Of a DNA stretch of 64,000 nt, positions 11,768 through 24,317 are shown piece by piece. Numbering within the stretch: the first letter of the stretch is position 1; each line of letters begins with the position of its first letter. The position numbers and the translations under genes are program-made. This DNA is from Enoplolaimus lenunculus (Eukaryota > Nematoda > Enoplea > Enoplida > Thoracostomopsidae): the NCBI GenBank assembly GCA_030248215.1, contig JASANG010001348.1, positions 1 through 64,000 on the forward strand, given 5' to 3'. Below the pieces are notes generated by a model. That model was not told where the DNA came from. It saw nothing but the letters and a program-made list of their open reading frames with translations, and searched no databases.

Positions 11768-11934
11768 GCCTGTAGCCACGTGTGGGGGCAGGGGGCCTCA
11801 GCCCCCCTATGAAAAAAATTTGGACCCCATACAAAATTTTCAACCTTGCTTGTAAGTCAACAAAAACCCTTGTATTACCCTACTGAATACTTTTTATTCC
11901 TCCGCCCCCTAGCAAGGGGAGCTGGCTACGGGCA
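11768..11934. mobile_element. GGGCCCGTAGCC-family MITE
   Basis: Ends CCTGTAGCCACG and GAGCTGGCTACGGGC. The interior CAAAATTTTCAACCTTGCTT then GTAAGTCA recurs in the copies at 23402, 24184, 54206 and 60306 and, inverted, at 53580. Confidence 0.75.
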
Positions 11935-11944
11935 TGCCTGCGTA

Positions 11945-12240
11945 GTGAATGATATCATGACAATTCGTCACCGGACAACTACGAGACCGACAACTCGCCG
12001 TCCGACGTTTTGTCGTCCTCGACAATTCGTCGACGCTACAACTTGTCGCTGTGTTGCCTGCCAGCGTTTACAAAAACCCGCCGACCGAGACAATTTGTCG
12101 TTCACTATGGATCGACGAGATGTCGGGCGACAAGTTGTCTGGGTAGACGAGTTATTTATGCGACATGTTGTCGGTGTCGACGAGATATCGGACGCGGAAA
12201 TGTCGGACGACAAGCTGTCGGGCGACGAATTTTCGTAGAT
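11945..12240. repeat. degenerate CGACAA/TTGTCG palindrome cluster
   Basis: Dense short motifs of the form GACAATTCGTCG, CGACAAGTTGTC and CGACGAGATGTCG on both strands over 300 bp. Frames open on both strands because stop codons are scarce in this motif, so they are not taken as genes. Confidence 0.7.
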
Positions 12241-13500
12241 TCGCAGTGAATATATATTATCGATTACGTTTCCGACAGCTCGGCAATTAGGAAAGCCTAT
12301 AAATTCGAAATACGTCAACGTCGGACTTATGAGCACAGAAATACAACAGTACGAGCAATATAGATTCAAATTTTCCCACGCTGTATAGTTTGCAGCAGCC
12401 CTGCAACCAGGAACTAAATCGGAATCGAAATTTTGAAATTTTAGTTTTATTCTTATTTGAGATACGTTGCATAAAAATTCTGTATTATTTATCTTAAATT
12501 GCTTTCGATGAGTTACTTATCAATAATTTATTATAGATTAGCTTTTATCGAACCAAAAATCATCGCCAACTTGATCATGCAACCGTTCTGAAACTTGTTG
12601 CCAGCCAACACACACCATAAATCAAAATTACATTTGTCAATACAAATTATCCGTACAGTCACAAAATTTCTAGTTACGATTCCGATTCCGATTACAATTC
12701 CGGCATAAATTTGCTGTTCCGATTCCGATTACAATTCCGGCCTAAATTTGCTGTTCCGATTCCGATATAATCCCGTTCCGTTTTGCATTCTGATCGAGTC
12801 TCCTGGCCCAAACTCGCGAGCGAGAAGCTAGACGCATTTTACAACTTCGGCAATTTTTGTTTCAACCGTGGGGGCCGTTTTAGGGTTGCCACCACTCCCC
12901 TCCGCCGAAACGGTGTTTATGGCAGGTGGCTGCTCCGGCCCTGCGTATGAGCGCCCATATCACCTTATCCCATACTAACAGTTACATAACAATACCGTCA
13001 AGATTACATGCCTATGTCAAATTAAATTGACAAACTACAAAAAAACAACAAATTGAGTTAAAAAAATTTCAAATCGACACCACTTGCCAACCACAGCATC
13101 ACAGACGCTTTTAAACCATTACAAACCAAAACCGGAACCTCACAAAAATCAAACTCGCCAACCGCAAAAACTTTTAATCCCCATCAAAATGCAATCGAAA
13201 CCATTTCCGCTATGGTTTTACAAACATTAAGTATACTACAGCGGCGTTCAAAGACGAACCTCATAAAACCTTTGACAAACTTCGTCTTTTGTGCTGCAAA
13301 GAGTGCCACAGCACAGTCCACTACTGCCAATATGGTATAGTGAAACGGTTAATAACACAAGCAAAACACTGAGACGACCGCATAGTATGTCTGACCGTTG
13401 GAATTTACAAGATATGTACACAAATATGTAGGTCAAGATAGACGACCACTTGTTTGACTAACATTAATTTGCCCAACTATTTTTAGCGTTCTACAATTAG
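12241..13500. other. no gene seen; CCGATT microrepeats
   Basis: 12680-12780 has repeated TTCCGATTCCGATTACAATT blocks. Otherwise unrecognised AT-rich sequence. Confidence 0.5.
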
Positions 13501-14002
13501 TAAATTTTTAGGAATATGCCGATATCAAAATTTTTGCCGATACCATATTCCTATTTTGAAAATATGCCAATGCCGATTGTTATTTTGAAAACATGCCGAT
13601 GCTGATTTTTATTTTGAAAATATGCCAATGCCGATTCCAATTTTAGTACGTACACCATGCTTAAAGAATACATAGTATTGTACATTACATAATTACGTAT
13701 GCGAAGACTTACAGGCAAACCACAATAAACAATTATAATTTTATAAGAACGGTTCATTTCAATGAATTTTTCTCAAACACAAACGCTAAAAAGATAACAG
13801 TTTCCCTGATCAGACACACACTGATAAAAGCCAACAAGTGAAATTGATAGCATTCCAATTGACTGTTATGTGCAAAAAGTAAACAAAAAATATCGGCAAA
13901 GAATCGGCAATTTTATGCAGTGCCGATGCCGATGTTCATAAAAAATGCCGATTATTACCGGTGCTGCGGATGCCGATTAGTCGGCACGTCACTAACACCT
14001 TT
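13501..14002. mobile_element. CGGCAT-rich foldback element
   Basis: Left half repeats AAAATATGCCAATGCCGATT; right half carries ATCGGCAAAGAATCGGCAAT and GATGCCGATTAGTCGGCAC. A related fragment (GCCGATTAATCGGCATCGG) lies at 48376-48470. Confidence 0.55.
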
Positions 14003-14482
14003 TGCACTTGCAGATATAAAAAAGAACCAAGGTGCATCCGGATATCTGGTCCCGGTTTTCATCCAATATAAACCAACGGATACTGGTAAACAATACAATA
14101 TACAACAGTGTACAAATTTGGCACATCATACTACCTTTCTAGCCAGATTTACTTATAGGCAGTTACGCATCCATGACTTTAGTTTGAATGAGCACAAATT
14201 CATGTACAGTTAATTTTTGAACCGCTACCGATTCAGACAGTTATTTTACCGACTGTTGAACTGATATTTCATGTCACTTCACAAGTTTCGAGAGGGGATA
14301 CATCCCTCAATCCCTCCACAGCCGTTATGCACCCCCTGCTTTTAGTGTAATATATACTACATATGACCTGATATGTTGCATGCAGCATGCAAAGTGAACG
14401 AATTCAGACGATCCAGCTCATCAATACTAAACCAAACTTTAACCTTACAAATGCCGCCTACACAAGCATGCACTGCTAAGTA
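14003..14482. other. no gene seen
   Basis: Unrecognised. Confidence 0.4.
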
Positions 14483-14849
14483 AGGGTTGCGCCATACTTG
14501 ACGTCCGGCGCCGTCCGTCACCGTGCGTCACCCGTGCGGCGCCGTCCGTCACCATGCGTCACCCGTACGGCGCCGTCCGTCACCGTACGTCACCCGTGCG
14601 GCGCCGTCCGTCACCATGCGTCACCCGGACGGCGCCGTCCGTCACCGTGCGTCACCCGTACGGCGCCGTCCATCACCGTCCATCACCATTCGTTATCGTG
14701 CGTGAGTTATTCCCGTACCGCCATCCATCACCGTCCATCACCATACGTTATCGTACGTGAGTTATTTGCGTACGATACCGCACGTTGATGGACGGCACCG
14801 GCCGGCGACGGACGGCGCCGCACGTCAACAAAAGTATAGCGCAACCCTA
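14483..14849. mobile_element. GGGTTGCGCTATAC foldback element
   Basis: TIRs AGGGTTGCGCCATACTTG and AAAGTATAGCGCAACCCT. The left interior is about six copies of a 27-bp unit, GCGCCGTCCGTCACC(A/G)TGCGTCACCCG. The right interior (ACGGACGGCGCCGCACGTCA) complements it. Confidence 0.85.
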
Positions 14850-16251
14850 TAATTTTCTCGAAGCTACGATTCAAGTGTAAAATCTAAAATTTTTTTTACA
14901 ATACGGCACTTATGTGTTACACCTTTGACAAAATAAGTATGCCGAACTACAAAATATTTGATCGATGAGGGTACAATGGAGTTGAGCCTGATAAATTAAA
15001 TCTGATTACGTAAAATAACCCCGCGAACAAAAAGCTAAGAGTAACAACAACAACCTGACTGCCCCAGGAGTCACATCCACAAGTTGCCAGAGAGCGAGCG
15101 AGAGAGACAGAGCTTAGGTTGATGATACAATTGTTAAACAGCTCTAGTCAGGGTGCAACCGGAATCACACTTTACTGGAACCGGAATTTGAAAAATTTAC
15201 CGGAAACGGAACCGGAAAATGAACAATACACATGCCACCGCAAAAATTCATTTTAATTTTCATTTTCGCAATATTATTGATGAAATAACCCTAGTTGAAG
15301 ATAGGTATTCGCTTTATCTGATTGCCTATAAGTGGTTGGATTTTGATAATTTTTACACATTTAATAACCGTATCATGGTGTTATGATCGTTCCCCCTAAT
15401 CACATACCACGTCGAGATTTCAATTTTCAAAAATAATTATTTTTTTCGGTTCCATGGTTCCCCTGTTTGAACGGATAAAAAATATTACAAACATACTTGC
15501 ATTTATACACCGTTCGACTCGACTTGGTCAGCTGAGTGGAGTGGTTGAAATTTATCGACATCAGACCACTGCTTAATAACTTATGATCAGTCGCTGGAGT
15601 GGCGCCTTCCTCTGGATTCAACCACTACAGGGCTACTCGTTCTGTTATTCATCTTAGTCTCACCACATCACGAACGTAAGCCCACATTTTCCACCAAAAT
15701 AGTTTTTTATACAAAAAATAGATTAGTTACTTATGTTACTACCTGAAAAAGTACCTAAACCCCACTCAAAAAAACTCTTAGACACGTGTTAATACGCTAC
15801 CCCCCCATTTGGTACGCCTTTGCACCACATATATAAATCATGAAACCGATTCGCAACCCGATGGTTCGACCACGACAACCTCTACCGGTACTTTAAACCA
15901 ACAAAAAAACAGCCAAAAACTTTCAAACATAACCTAACCTCTGAAATGTCGTATTCCGCGACCTGTGAAAGCTAACACAACAGCTTATTATCTATTGTAA
16001 GTTCGATAATCAATCAGGATTAGCCGACAAAAGCCCACAACGGCCGCGGATAATACCGACCCACGAGGCAACCCGAAAGCGAAAGGACGAAAGACGCCAA
16101 ACGGCAAAAACACAAGACAACAAACGAGAAAACATCAAAGTTTGTCTCCCTAATTATTATCGAAGGGCATAATTGGTCCAGTGACACAATATCTATTCAA
16201 TATACAGCATTAAACGTGTACCATTTAATTTCAATCTGAACCATAACTTGC
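14850..16251. other. MITE fragment, otherwise no gene seen
   Basis: 15153-15420 starts CAGGGTGCAACCGGAATCAC and carries the family interior (ACCCTAGTTGAAGATAGGTA) but no clear right end, so it is a truncated copy. A GAGAGCGAGCGAGAGAGACA run lies near 15090. Confidence 0.5.
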
Positions 16252-16573
16252 GCTTTGTTACTGTTAATTCTATAACAAATTATCGTTCGTTTTGTGTTTA
16301 CCTGCGGTAATGAAGAGGATTGTTACTCGACATAAGAACACAACGCTGAATTTATATATAACAAGCTAAAAAGCAGTAGAAAAATATTCAAGCTTAAGCT
16401 ACTGAAAACTGCCGTTTTGTTAACTGTTAATGCTATAATAAATTATCATTTTGTATTTACCTGCGGTAATGAGAGTTGTTATAACCAACATGAGAACGCA
16501 GCGCTGAATATTGTTAACGAATGTTGAAAACCAGTTAAAAAAATATTCAAGCTTAAACTATTGAAATCAGCGA
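16252..16573. repeat. direct tandem duplication, about 160 bp x 2
   Basis: TTTACCTGCGGTAATGA, GAACGCAGCGCTGAAT-like and AAAAATATTCAAGCTTAA occur in the same order in 16252-16412 and 16413-16573, with moderate divergence. Confidence 0.75.
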
Positions 16574-16850
16574 ACAATAGACAAAATAATCTGACCAAGA
16601 TGTTGACTTTCAACTTCATGGATGTGAAATCACCGTGATTGATCGCCTTACCAGGCTCACACCAGACTATCAATTTGTATAACAAGTGAATTTTAAAAAT
16701 AGCGTTTCGTTCTTCTCTGACGATGCTTTATCTATAATTCTACTTGGTTTGAGTCCTAATTGCCTAAAGTAGGACATGTGCTTTATTTTGAGCCTCACCA
16801 AGCCTGATTGCAGATAGGAACAATACAAACTATTAATAGCGCATGCGAAC

Positions 16851-17222
16851 TCTCTAAACGCTTAAACTAACTTGATTTACGCGTAAGATAATCCAGTAGT
16901 ATTAAGCTAACTTTTTAGATAAACTAAACTAACAGGTAGGTTTACGCTTAGACTCATTGAAAATCTTACACATTTTCAGTTTAAGCTAAACTTAATGAAC
17001 TCTAAGATACACATGCTGCCTGAGCTGCACTTGTTACTAAAACAAAAAAGTTTCCTTAAACTTTAAGAAGTGTACTTAAACTCGTGTTAAACTTAAAAAC
17101 GCGTTAGTTTAAGTAAAAGTTAAAATTGTAGTTTAGTTAGTCCCGTCCAGCCATTTAAGTTTCACTTAAACCGATATTCAAGTTTAGTTAAGCTATAATT
17201 CTAGTTTAAGTTTTTACAGAGT
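16851..17222. mobile_element. CTCTAAACGCTTAAACT-family MITE, copy 1
   Basis: Left CTCTCTAAACGCTTAAACTA and right AGTTTAAGTTTTTACAGAG form a TIR pair. The interior is shared almost throughout with the copy at 18313-18667. Confidence 0.75.
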
Positions 17223-18312
17223 ATGAACCTTATGACTAACATATGCATATATGTTATCATTGCAATTCGACGCCCAATCGTCCGCTAGACCCTTTGCCGC
17301 CCGATAACTAGTCGGCTAGACCACCATTTGTCGCCCATTATTAGGCTTAGGCTTAGAATTAAGCTTAGCAGTACACTTTTAGACTCATTCAGCTGACGAT
17401 AGACAAGCTATCCGGTCTACAAACTGTTGTGATTCAAACAAACCATACAAGATACTCTGGATCCACAACTAAAACCTTAAAAATCCGTTGCGGCTGCTGC
17501 TTGCATTAACACTGCCCATCAAAAACCTTGGATGTTTGCCGCTTTTTGCTTTACACTGAGTCAAACATGTAAAAGCAACAAAAAACTCTATCATACGTAC
17601 TCATACAAGAAATACCAACCATGGAATAAAGCGCATCGAAAAAAATCCAATTTCCGCAAACAAATTAAATATTTAGGTATTATAAAAATATAAGTTTGCG
17701 CTTGAGTGCAAATATGCCGTTTCGTCGACCATATTTTAAAACCAAACTTATCTTCGATGGAGTTATCATTTTGTAATGTACGTACCGGGTAAAACTTTAT
17801 TTTTTCAAAACGACGTTAATAGTCGCTGAAAATTAAATAAAATCAATACTATGGACCGAAAATATATATAATTGGAAAACCACTCATGTCGAAATAACAA
17901 TTTTTTAAAAAACAAAGTTTCCAATGTTTAAATGATTAGGCACAATTTGCCACAAAACCGTAAAAAATTCCGGTTCCTGTATCTTTAAATGCAGGAACAG
18001 GAAAAGGGACAGGAATTGAATTTTTGCAGGAATTCCGACCGGAACAGGAATTCCGGTTGAACCTTGATATATCCGTATGTGTACGACGTTTGAAAACTAA
18101 CACACGATTTTAACTGCTTTGGCAATGCGACTTGACTATTTAACCATTGTTGAACACAGCAGCTTTGAAGCCGACACCCAATCTTTGTGGACAGAGAATT
18201 TTGCATACAAGCCAAAACACAGAACAAAATCTGTATAAAAAATAGTCACGTATTTACGTTACAAATAACGCACATTTTACTATCTTTTCACCAACAAAGA
18301 AAAACTTTCCCA
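17223..18312. other. repeat fragments, no gene seen
   Basis: A short TTAGGCTTAGGCTTAG run lies at 17343. 17960-18066 is an AACAGGAATTCCGGTTGAACC fragment related to 1610-1815. No supported exon. Confidence 0.5.
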
Positions 18313-18667
18313 CTCTCTAAATACTTAAACTAACTTGATTTAAGCTTAAGCTAATACTGCAGTGTTAAACTAACTTTCTAGATTACGCTAAACTAACAGG
18401 TAGGTTTACGCTTAAACTAATTTAAAATCCTACCTATTTTTAGTTTAAGCTATACTCAGTGAACTCTTTGATACTCATAATTTATGAGCTCGACCTGTTA
18501 CTTCAACTAAAAATAAGTTTACTTAAACTCGTGTTAAACTTAAAAACACGTTAGTTTAAGGAAAACTAAAAATTGTAGTTTAGTTAGTCCGTCCAGCCAT
18601 TTGAGTTTTGCTTAAACTAAAACTCAAGTTTACTTAAAGTATAATGTAAGTTTAAGTTTTTAGAGAG
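18313..18667. mobile_element. CTCTAAACGCTTAAACT-family MITE, copy 2
   Basis: TIRs CTCTCTAAATACTTAAACTA and AAGTTTAAGTTTTTAGAGAG; interior as in copy 1 at 16851. Confidence 0.8.
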
Positions 18668-18728
18668 CACAAACAAAATTTTTTTGCATTAGGTTCAAAT
18701 GCGCTTGCAAATACCCAAAGGCAAATAA

Positions 18729-18871
18729 ATATTGTGCAAGTCACTTTTCTCGAACACATTTAAGCCTGAGCAAACAACCAATCACAAACAGTTTGCATTA
18801 ATATTGTGCAAGTCACTTTTCTCGAACACATTTAAGCCTGAACAAACAACCAATCACAAACAGTTTGCATT
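18729..18871. repeat. 72-bp direct duplication
   Basis: AATATTGTGCAAGTCACTTT to CAATCACAAACAGTTTGCAT occurs twice in tandem with one difference, so it is recent. The open frame across it just repeats the unit. Confidence 0.9.
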
Positions 18872-19999
18872 ACAGCAGCTGTTTGGTCGGTACAATCCTC
18901 CAATCAACAGCAGTTTGTATTCCAGTAACTGTTTGAGCTGCCCCGAACAGCGATTGTCGTTTGGAACGTCCCAGCTGTCATCTGGGCCAAATAGCTGTTT
19001 AGGGCACGACATATATACCAACTGTATTCAATCTAGATTACTATATATAATATGTATGTCCGTTTAACCTACAACCGATAAATAACCAAAATTGGGCACA
19101 GGTAACTTTGCTAACCCAGATTCACATCTCAGTCCTATGCGAACCGGCTGCAACCAAACGTATCACCAACAAAATTTTTAATTTTATATATTCTCTCTCT
19201 CAAAGCCACTGAGTTTAAGCTTTTAAAATTATCGTTTATACCAAACAATTAAATTTCAGTTTAGACTAAATTCAAACTTATTTTAAAACCACGAGCGGCT
19301 CGCTCACAGAGTACCTACACAAAAACTAGCCCAAAACTAGCGAAGTAGCAGTATACCCACACACATACAGTTAACGCCAAACTCAATTTATATTTCTTCT
19401 CGTCACACTAGTGTTGATGACCGCGGTTGGCGAAACCGGTCGCATACACACACAAAATACCGCCGGCCGAGTTGTATTCCAACCGGAAAACAAAGTTATC
19501 TAAATACCTTGATCTGTAAAAGCATCGACTCGCTTTTTCTAACCTGACCTAAAAACCTTTTCGTCAAAACCTCCGCAAATTGCACAACAGCCTGAGACCC
19601 GTCGCCAACTCAACATGCTAGAGAGAGACCGGAGGGGGGGGGAGGCAAACCAAATTTTGGGGCCATCCAGTTGATTTCACGACACTTCCAAACGAACGAA
19701 ACTTTTCTAGGAGGGGCACGAAATTTTCAACAACGACGGACGACCCATGGCCCACTCGGGGCTGCGGACCCAACTACAGCGTGCACGGGTATATGAAAAA
19801 ATGGCGCAACGGAGGCACAAGTTGCTATTTGTTAAAGTTTCCCCAAAAGGTTTGGTTGATTTGCATTAAAGAAACAAGTCCATGCATAATTCTCGCACAA
19901 CAAAACTTTTCAACATCTTCACTTGCTCAACACGAAGAAAACCGAATAGCTTTGAACATAAATACAAGATTAACGCGTACTAAGTTTCTCGGCACTCTT
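18872..19999. other. no gene seen
   Basis: Contains a G-run with flanking AGGGGCACGAAATTTTCAAC near 19700 resembling the GGGCCCGTAGCC interior. Otherwise unrecognised. Confidence 0.45.
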
Positions 20000-20256
20000 C
20001 TATATATTACAGCTGGAACGCCACACATACGTATTTTGGCAAAACTTTCAGCGTTACTTTGTTTACAAAAATTTCTTACGAAATCTATATATTAAAGCTG
20101 GAACGCCCCACATACGTATTTTTGGGCAAATTTCCAACATTACTTTGTTTACAAAAAGTTCTTCGGAAATCTATATATCAAAGCTGAACGCTCCACATAG
20201 GTATTTTGGGCAAATTTACAGCATTACTTTGTTTACAAAAAATTCTCACGAAATAC
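20000..20256. repeat. about 83-bp tandem repeat, 3 copies
   Basis: Each copy contains AATCTATATAT, AGCTGGAACGCC(C)CACATACG, TATTTTGGGCAAA and TTACTTTGTTTACAAAAA. Confidence 0.85.
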
Positions 20257-20705
20257 ACGTGATTGGTTGCTCTTCGTTCTATGAAACGGAAATTTGCGTG
20301 GAAATTTTTGTTTTCGCTAACTTTGCGCATTGCGCAAACCTGAAAGACTAGTATACGTTTATATTTGGTGTTTTTTGCTATACTTCAATATCGTATACGA
20401 GGGGTCGCACGTCCAGACTGTACACCCCAACAGGGATCATAATCAAAATTTGGTATTACGATGTAGTGCTAAAATTGCGTTTCGCTTCTCGCTTACTTCG
20501 TTCGCAAGTGTTTTCACTATTATATATCTCATGCCACTCCGTCAAACAGCTCTGAATCCACCGTAGTTATACTTCAAAATAACATTGCGAAGGAAGATTG
20601 ATATGATTATGCATGTACACAGACAAGTTTTAACTTTGAAATACGATCTCATACAACACAAGATCAAAGGTTTTTAAAATATCTTAAACAAAATAGAAAG
20701 TCGGC
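20257..20705. other. no gene seen
   Basis: 20468-20500 (AAAATTGCGTTTCGCTTCTC) recurs at 56208, so part of this is an unnamed dispersed repeat. Confidence 0.45.
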
Positions 20706-20965
20706 GTTAAGCCCTATTCATACGTGCAAATACGTGCAAATTTTCGCTGCGAGAACTTGCAGCTGCAACTTCCCGTTCGAAAAACTTGCACGTGCAAATA
20801 ATTCATTAAAAATCAAAGCAAGGAATTTAGTTCACATGTGTGAACAACCGTGCAAGTTCACTGAATTTTTTGCTGCCGCTTTCTCATTGGCTGATGAAAA
20901 AATGCAAGTTCTGCGTGACAAATTTCAGCTGCAAGTTCTCGTAGCAAAAACTTGTACGTTTAAAA
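20706..20965. mobile_element. TTAAGCCCTATTCA-family MITE
   Basis: Starts GTTAAGCCCTATTCATACGT with GCTGCGAGAACTTGCAGCTG; the right side has CTGCAAGTTCTCGTAGCAAA as the inverted repeat. Relatives at 31714 and 58417. Confidence 0.7.
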
Positions 20966-21234
20966 GACGCACAAACCAGCTGAATGAACAGAATCTCTGA
21001 CTAATTTTTAATTCCGAAAAATGGTTTCAAATAAAAATTTGTTACACTTAGAAAACCGCTAATATGTCTCAAACACAATACTGCCATGCACACCTATGCA
21101 CTTACGGCAAACCATCCGTATATACACAGACATGGACTAATGACGGGAATAAACGGGATATGTTTCTCCTGAAACTTTTGGCCAAACAAAAATAGGCGCT
21201 TTTAATAGGCTTTAGAATAACCAGTTTTTTCCGT

Positions 21235-21835
21235 TACGCGTCTGCCAGGCGGCATTTCTCAAAAAACGGTCGCATTTTTAAAGTTTTTACAAATTTCAGC
21301 TTCTGGTGACCACACCTGTCGTGTCATTGAGCCAAATTTGAATTTTTGAAAAATCAAATTTTTTCAATTTTTAACGTCCGCTTTCGAACAAAAACAATTT
21401 CTGTTTAGACAGTTTATACATCATTCGACGCATCATACGAAACTTGGTCGACTGATGTATAAATTTACCTGAAAAAGACCAACGATTCACAAGTAAATTG
21501 TCGAATCACTAATTTGGATGTCAGCAAACCATTTAAGGAGCGCATTACACAAATATTCCGCTATAATTCGCGAACCGTTGGTCCAATGGCGAACAAATGA
21601 GCACCATTCGGCTCAGTTCTGCAAGCTGAGGCGACTGGTGTAAAAATTGCCCAACTTTTTGACAAAAAATTTTCGGTCGAAACGGGGACCTTGGGACTGT
21701 AAAAAATCAAATATTTTGACAATTCAGATTTCACTGTGGAATAATTAGAGAAGGTCCGTAGAAGCTAAAATATGCAAAAAAAAATTCTAAACCTGACCAG
21801 TTCTGGACAAATGCCGGCAGACGACGCGCATGTAC
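21235..21835. mobile_element. about 600-bp TIR element, sister of the 62165-62815 element
   Basis: Left CGCGTCTGCCAGGCGGCATT with CAGCTTCTGGTGACC matches the reverse complement of the right end (GGTCCGTAGAAGCTAAAATA and AAATGCCGGCAGACGACGCG). Interior GCGAACCGTTGGTCCAATGG parallels GTTAACCAACGGTCTAATAA in the 62-kb copy. Confidence 0.6.
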
Positions 21836-23401
21836 CAGAAAACAGCCAAATCACCTTCTGGAGCCTAAAAGTCGGCTAACTTCCTTTACAAATGGTTATA
21901 CAGTATGACACAAAATTCCTGGCTACGCCCCTGGTCGCTAAGCTAGCATGTCAATGAGGTAACGCAATCGCTACGCTTAAACCAAACTGTCAAAATTAGT
22001 GTCAGCACCATCAGGCGAAGCGAACACTGTATTCAACGGATCAGTGAATGAAACTCGTGCTACAGAAGAAGAAAAAAAAAGCACAAAAACCACGAAACGT
22101 CGGTTCAAAACAAACAAAAACCACCAAAATAATCACCAACTTCAAAGAGTAATTGCAGACAGTATTTAGACTTTAGACATAACACCAGGATTTTAAAACC
22201 AACCAAGCCAAAAATATGCCACTATGTAATTGTTTGTTACATACCAGTGCAAAAAACAAATACGTCACCCAAGAAAAACATTGCAATTTAAATCACAAGA
22301 TTAAAAGATACAAAAAAATCAATCAAACTATAGGGGACTTTTCGGTTACGCGCTCCCCAAGCCGGTGTTTGCCCAAAAATGGTTAGGTTTTGAAATTTTT
22401 TTGCATATTAATTTTTTGCTCTTTAGCAATAAGACTGGTGTCTCAACACATCTGCAACGAGTTTTGCCACACCACAATGAACACAGAGTATTCAACCAAT
22501 CAGATGGCTGACGTTGTATGGTAACTAAGTTTTAACCAATAACATACCGTAGCTTTTCGAGTATTTTCTGGTTACCTTAATTTAACCTTTAGTTATTAAC
22601 TTCGACTTGTGTAACAATTTCTTGATACAAGCCTGATTATTTTTTGACTGCAACTTTAACATGCAACTTTATCGGCAGTTACTACCATATGAATATATTT
22701 CGAATTTCCGTTCATCGTTAAATCAACTACTGCGCGTTCCATCACCCAAAAATAAGCCTAAACAATGGATTCTGAACAATTTTGTGGCAGCAAAACTTGC
22801 GTTTCTCGACTGACGTTTTCACTCTAACCTCGTTTAGACCAGTTGCAAGCCAAACGACACAAACAACCATAAATTTACCTATAATTACGTTACAACAAAC
22901 ATCAACAAAAAGATAAATAGATATCCATTGATAGAGACTTCGAGGTGTTTAGACACAGTTGGTCCGTTACACAGTCTCTGAAAACTAGGGTAACTAAGTT
23001 AGCGTCTAAGTTAGAATCTTACTGACTCCGTTATAAACCTATTCACTTTCTATGATACCAGACCTATCAACAAAAAACAATAGTATAGGTTTTCATCAAA
23101 CCTGTTAAACAATACATACACTGCTAGTCTACTTTATAAAATTTCGAAACTAACTGCAATAGGGAAAAATTGTTGCAAATATTCACACAAAACATTTTCC
23201 TAAACTCACCAATAACATTTTAGCAAGAAAAAATGTTATTCGTACCTGTTCAAAATGAAATTGTAACAAAATTCGACAACGTCAAAACAAAGCATTCACA
23301 ACACTAACATACTAAATCACTGCACGCAGAAGAATTATCGCATAAAGCAATACGTTTAAACAATAGCTGCAATAACACTGCATTATAGACAGACGATGAT
23401 A
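21836..23401. other. no gene seen; one repeat fragment
   Basis: 22335-22400 (CCCCAAGCCGGTGTTTGCCC) resembles the terminus of the 62165 element. The rest is unrecognised AT-rich sequence. Confidence 0.5.
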
Positions 23402-23583
23402 CTCGGGGCCCGGCAGCCAAATGGGGACCAGACGACGGAGGCTCAGCGACCTCTGACAGAATGTTGCATCCCCCTTAGACAATTTTCAGCCTTGCTCTTG
23501 AAAGTCATCGAAAACCCTTGTATGCCCCCGCTGTAATATATTTAGACCCCTTAAATAGCAAGGTAAGTTGGCTATGAGCCTGA
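23402..23583. mobile_element. GGGCCCGTAGCC-family MITE, diverged
   Basis: Family interior ACAATTTTCAGCCTTGCTCT and AAAACCCTTGTATGCCCC, ends GGGGCCCGGCAGCC and TTGGCTATGAGCC. Confidence 0.6.
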
Positions 23584-23929
23584 TGATGCTATATTGTGCA
23601 CTGATCCAGTCTGAGTATTTTAACATCGTGATGAAATCAGATATACCTAGAACGTTGAAACTGGAAAAAATACGAAAAACTAAAATCAACTGTGTTCAAA
23701 TTCAAAGCTGGTGTATCATGCAAGAATAACCCTTTACATTTTGCCCCCAACCAAATATCTGGCCCACGGTTCCAATACTGGCATACCCATCGTTCAAACA
23801 TCGGCATGCCAGAATGCTCCGTTAGGTATTCTGGTATGCCAATTTTGGCCAATCGTCAGAGAATTTGGCTTCCTTAAAAATATGATTGAATAAGGGGTCG
23901 ACTCAAGTACCCCCTACGCCTAAATAGTG

Positions 23930-24006
23930 GGAACTTGACTTGACACCATAAGCGGGGGTGGGAACTTGACTTGACACCATAAGCGGGGGTGGGAACTTGA
24001 CTTGAC
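23930..24006. repeat. 31-bp tandem repeat, about 2.5 copies
   Basis: GGGAACTTGACTTGACACCA with TAAGCGGGGGT, last copy partial. Confidence 0.9.
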
Positions 24007-24183
24007 TCGAGCAAATTCAGCCATATTGTTCCGGGATTTTTCCTTTGAACTCTGGAAATGTTTGGTTAACTCGACATAATGCCATTATTAGCCATTCGTT
24101 GCACAATGTTCTATCTTAATTTAACCATTTAAGTTAAACATTTATGAATCCGTCACTGTATGCCAAAATACCAGTACTATTTG

Positions 24184-24317
24184 GCCCTCCCCCCAATGGA
24201 AACATTTTGGCCCCCTAGAAAATTTTCAACCTTGCTTGTAAGCCATTGAAAACCTCTGTATGCCCCTCCTGAAAAATTTTTAGCCCCCCTATCAAGGTGA
24301 TGAGCTGGCTACGGGCC
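24184..24317. mobile_element. GGGCCCGTAGCC-family MITE, left end lost
   Basis: Interior AGAAAATTTTCAACCTTGCT then AATGGAAACATTTTGG-type sequence; right end GAGCTGGCTACGGGCC. Confidence 0.65.

Noticed and set aside
11846-12369. Open frames of 130 codons on both strands
   Set aside because: They follow a palindromic low-stop repeat (CGACAA/TTGTCG), not a coding pattern.
14498-14788. Three overlapping Arg/Pro/Ser-rich open frames as genes
   Set aside because: They are translations of the GTCCGTCACC repeat of a foldback element; the same appears at 45.6-46.1 and 61.7-62.1 kb.
18732-19067. 111-codon frame with an internal protein repeat
   Set aside because: Produced by a recent 72-bp DNA duplication; no other coding sign.
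23637-23893. Overlapping frames on both strands near 23.7 kb
   Set aside because: GGCATACC/GGTATTCC-type inverted blocks open frames symmetrically; no splice or family support.
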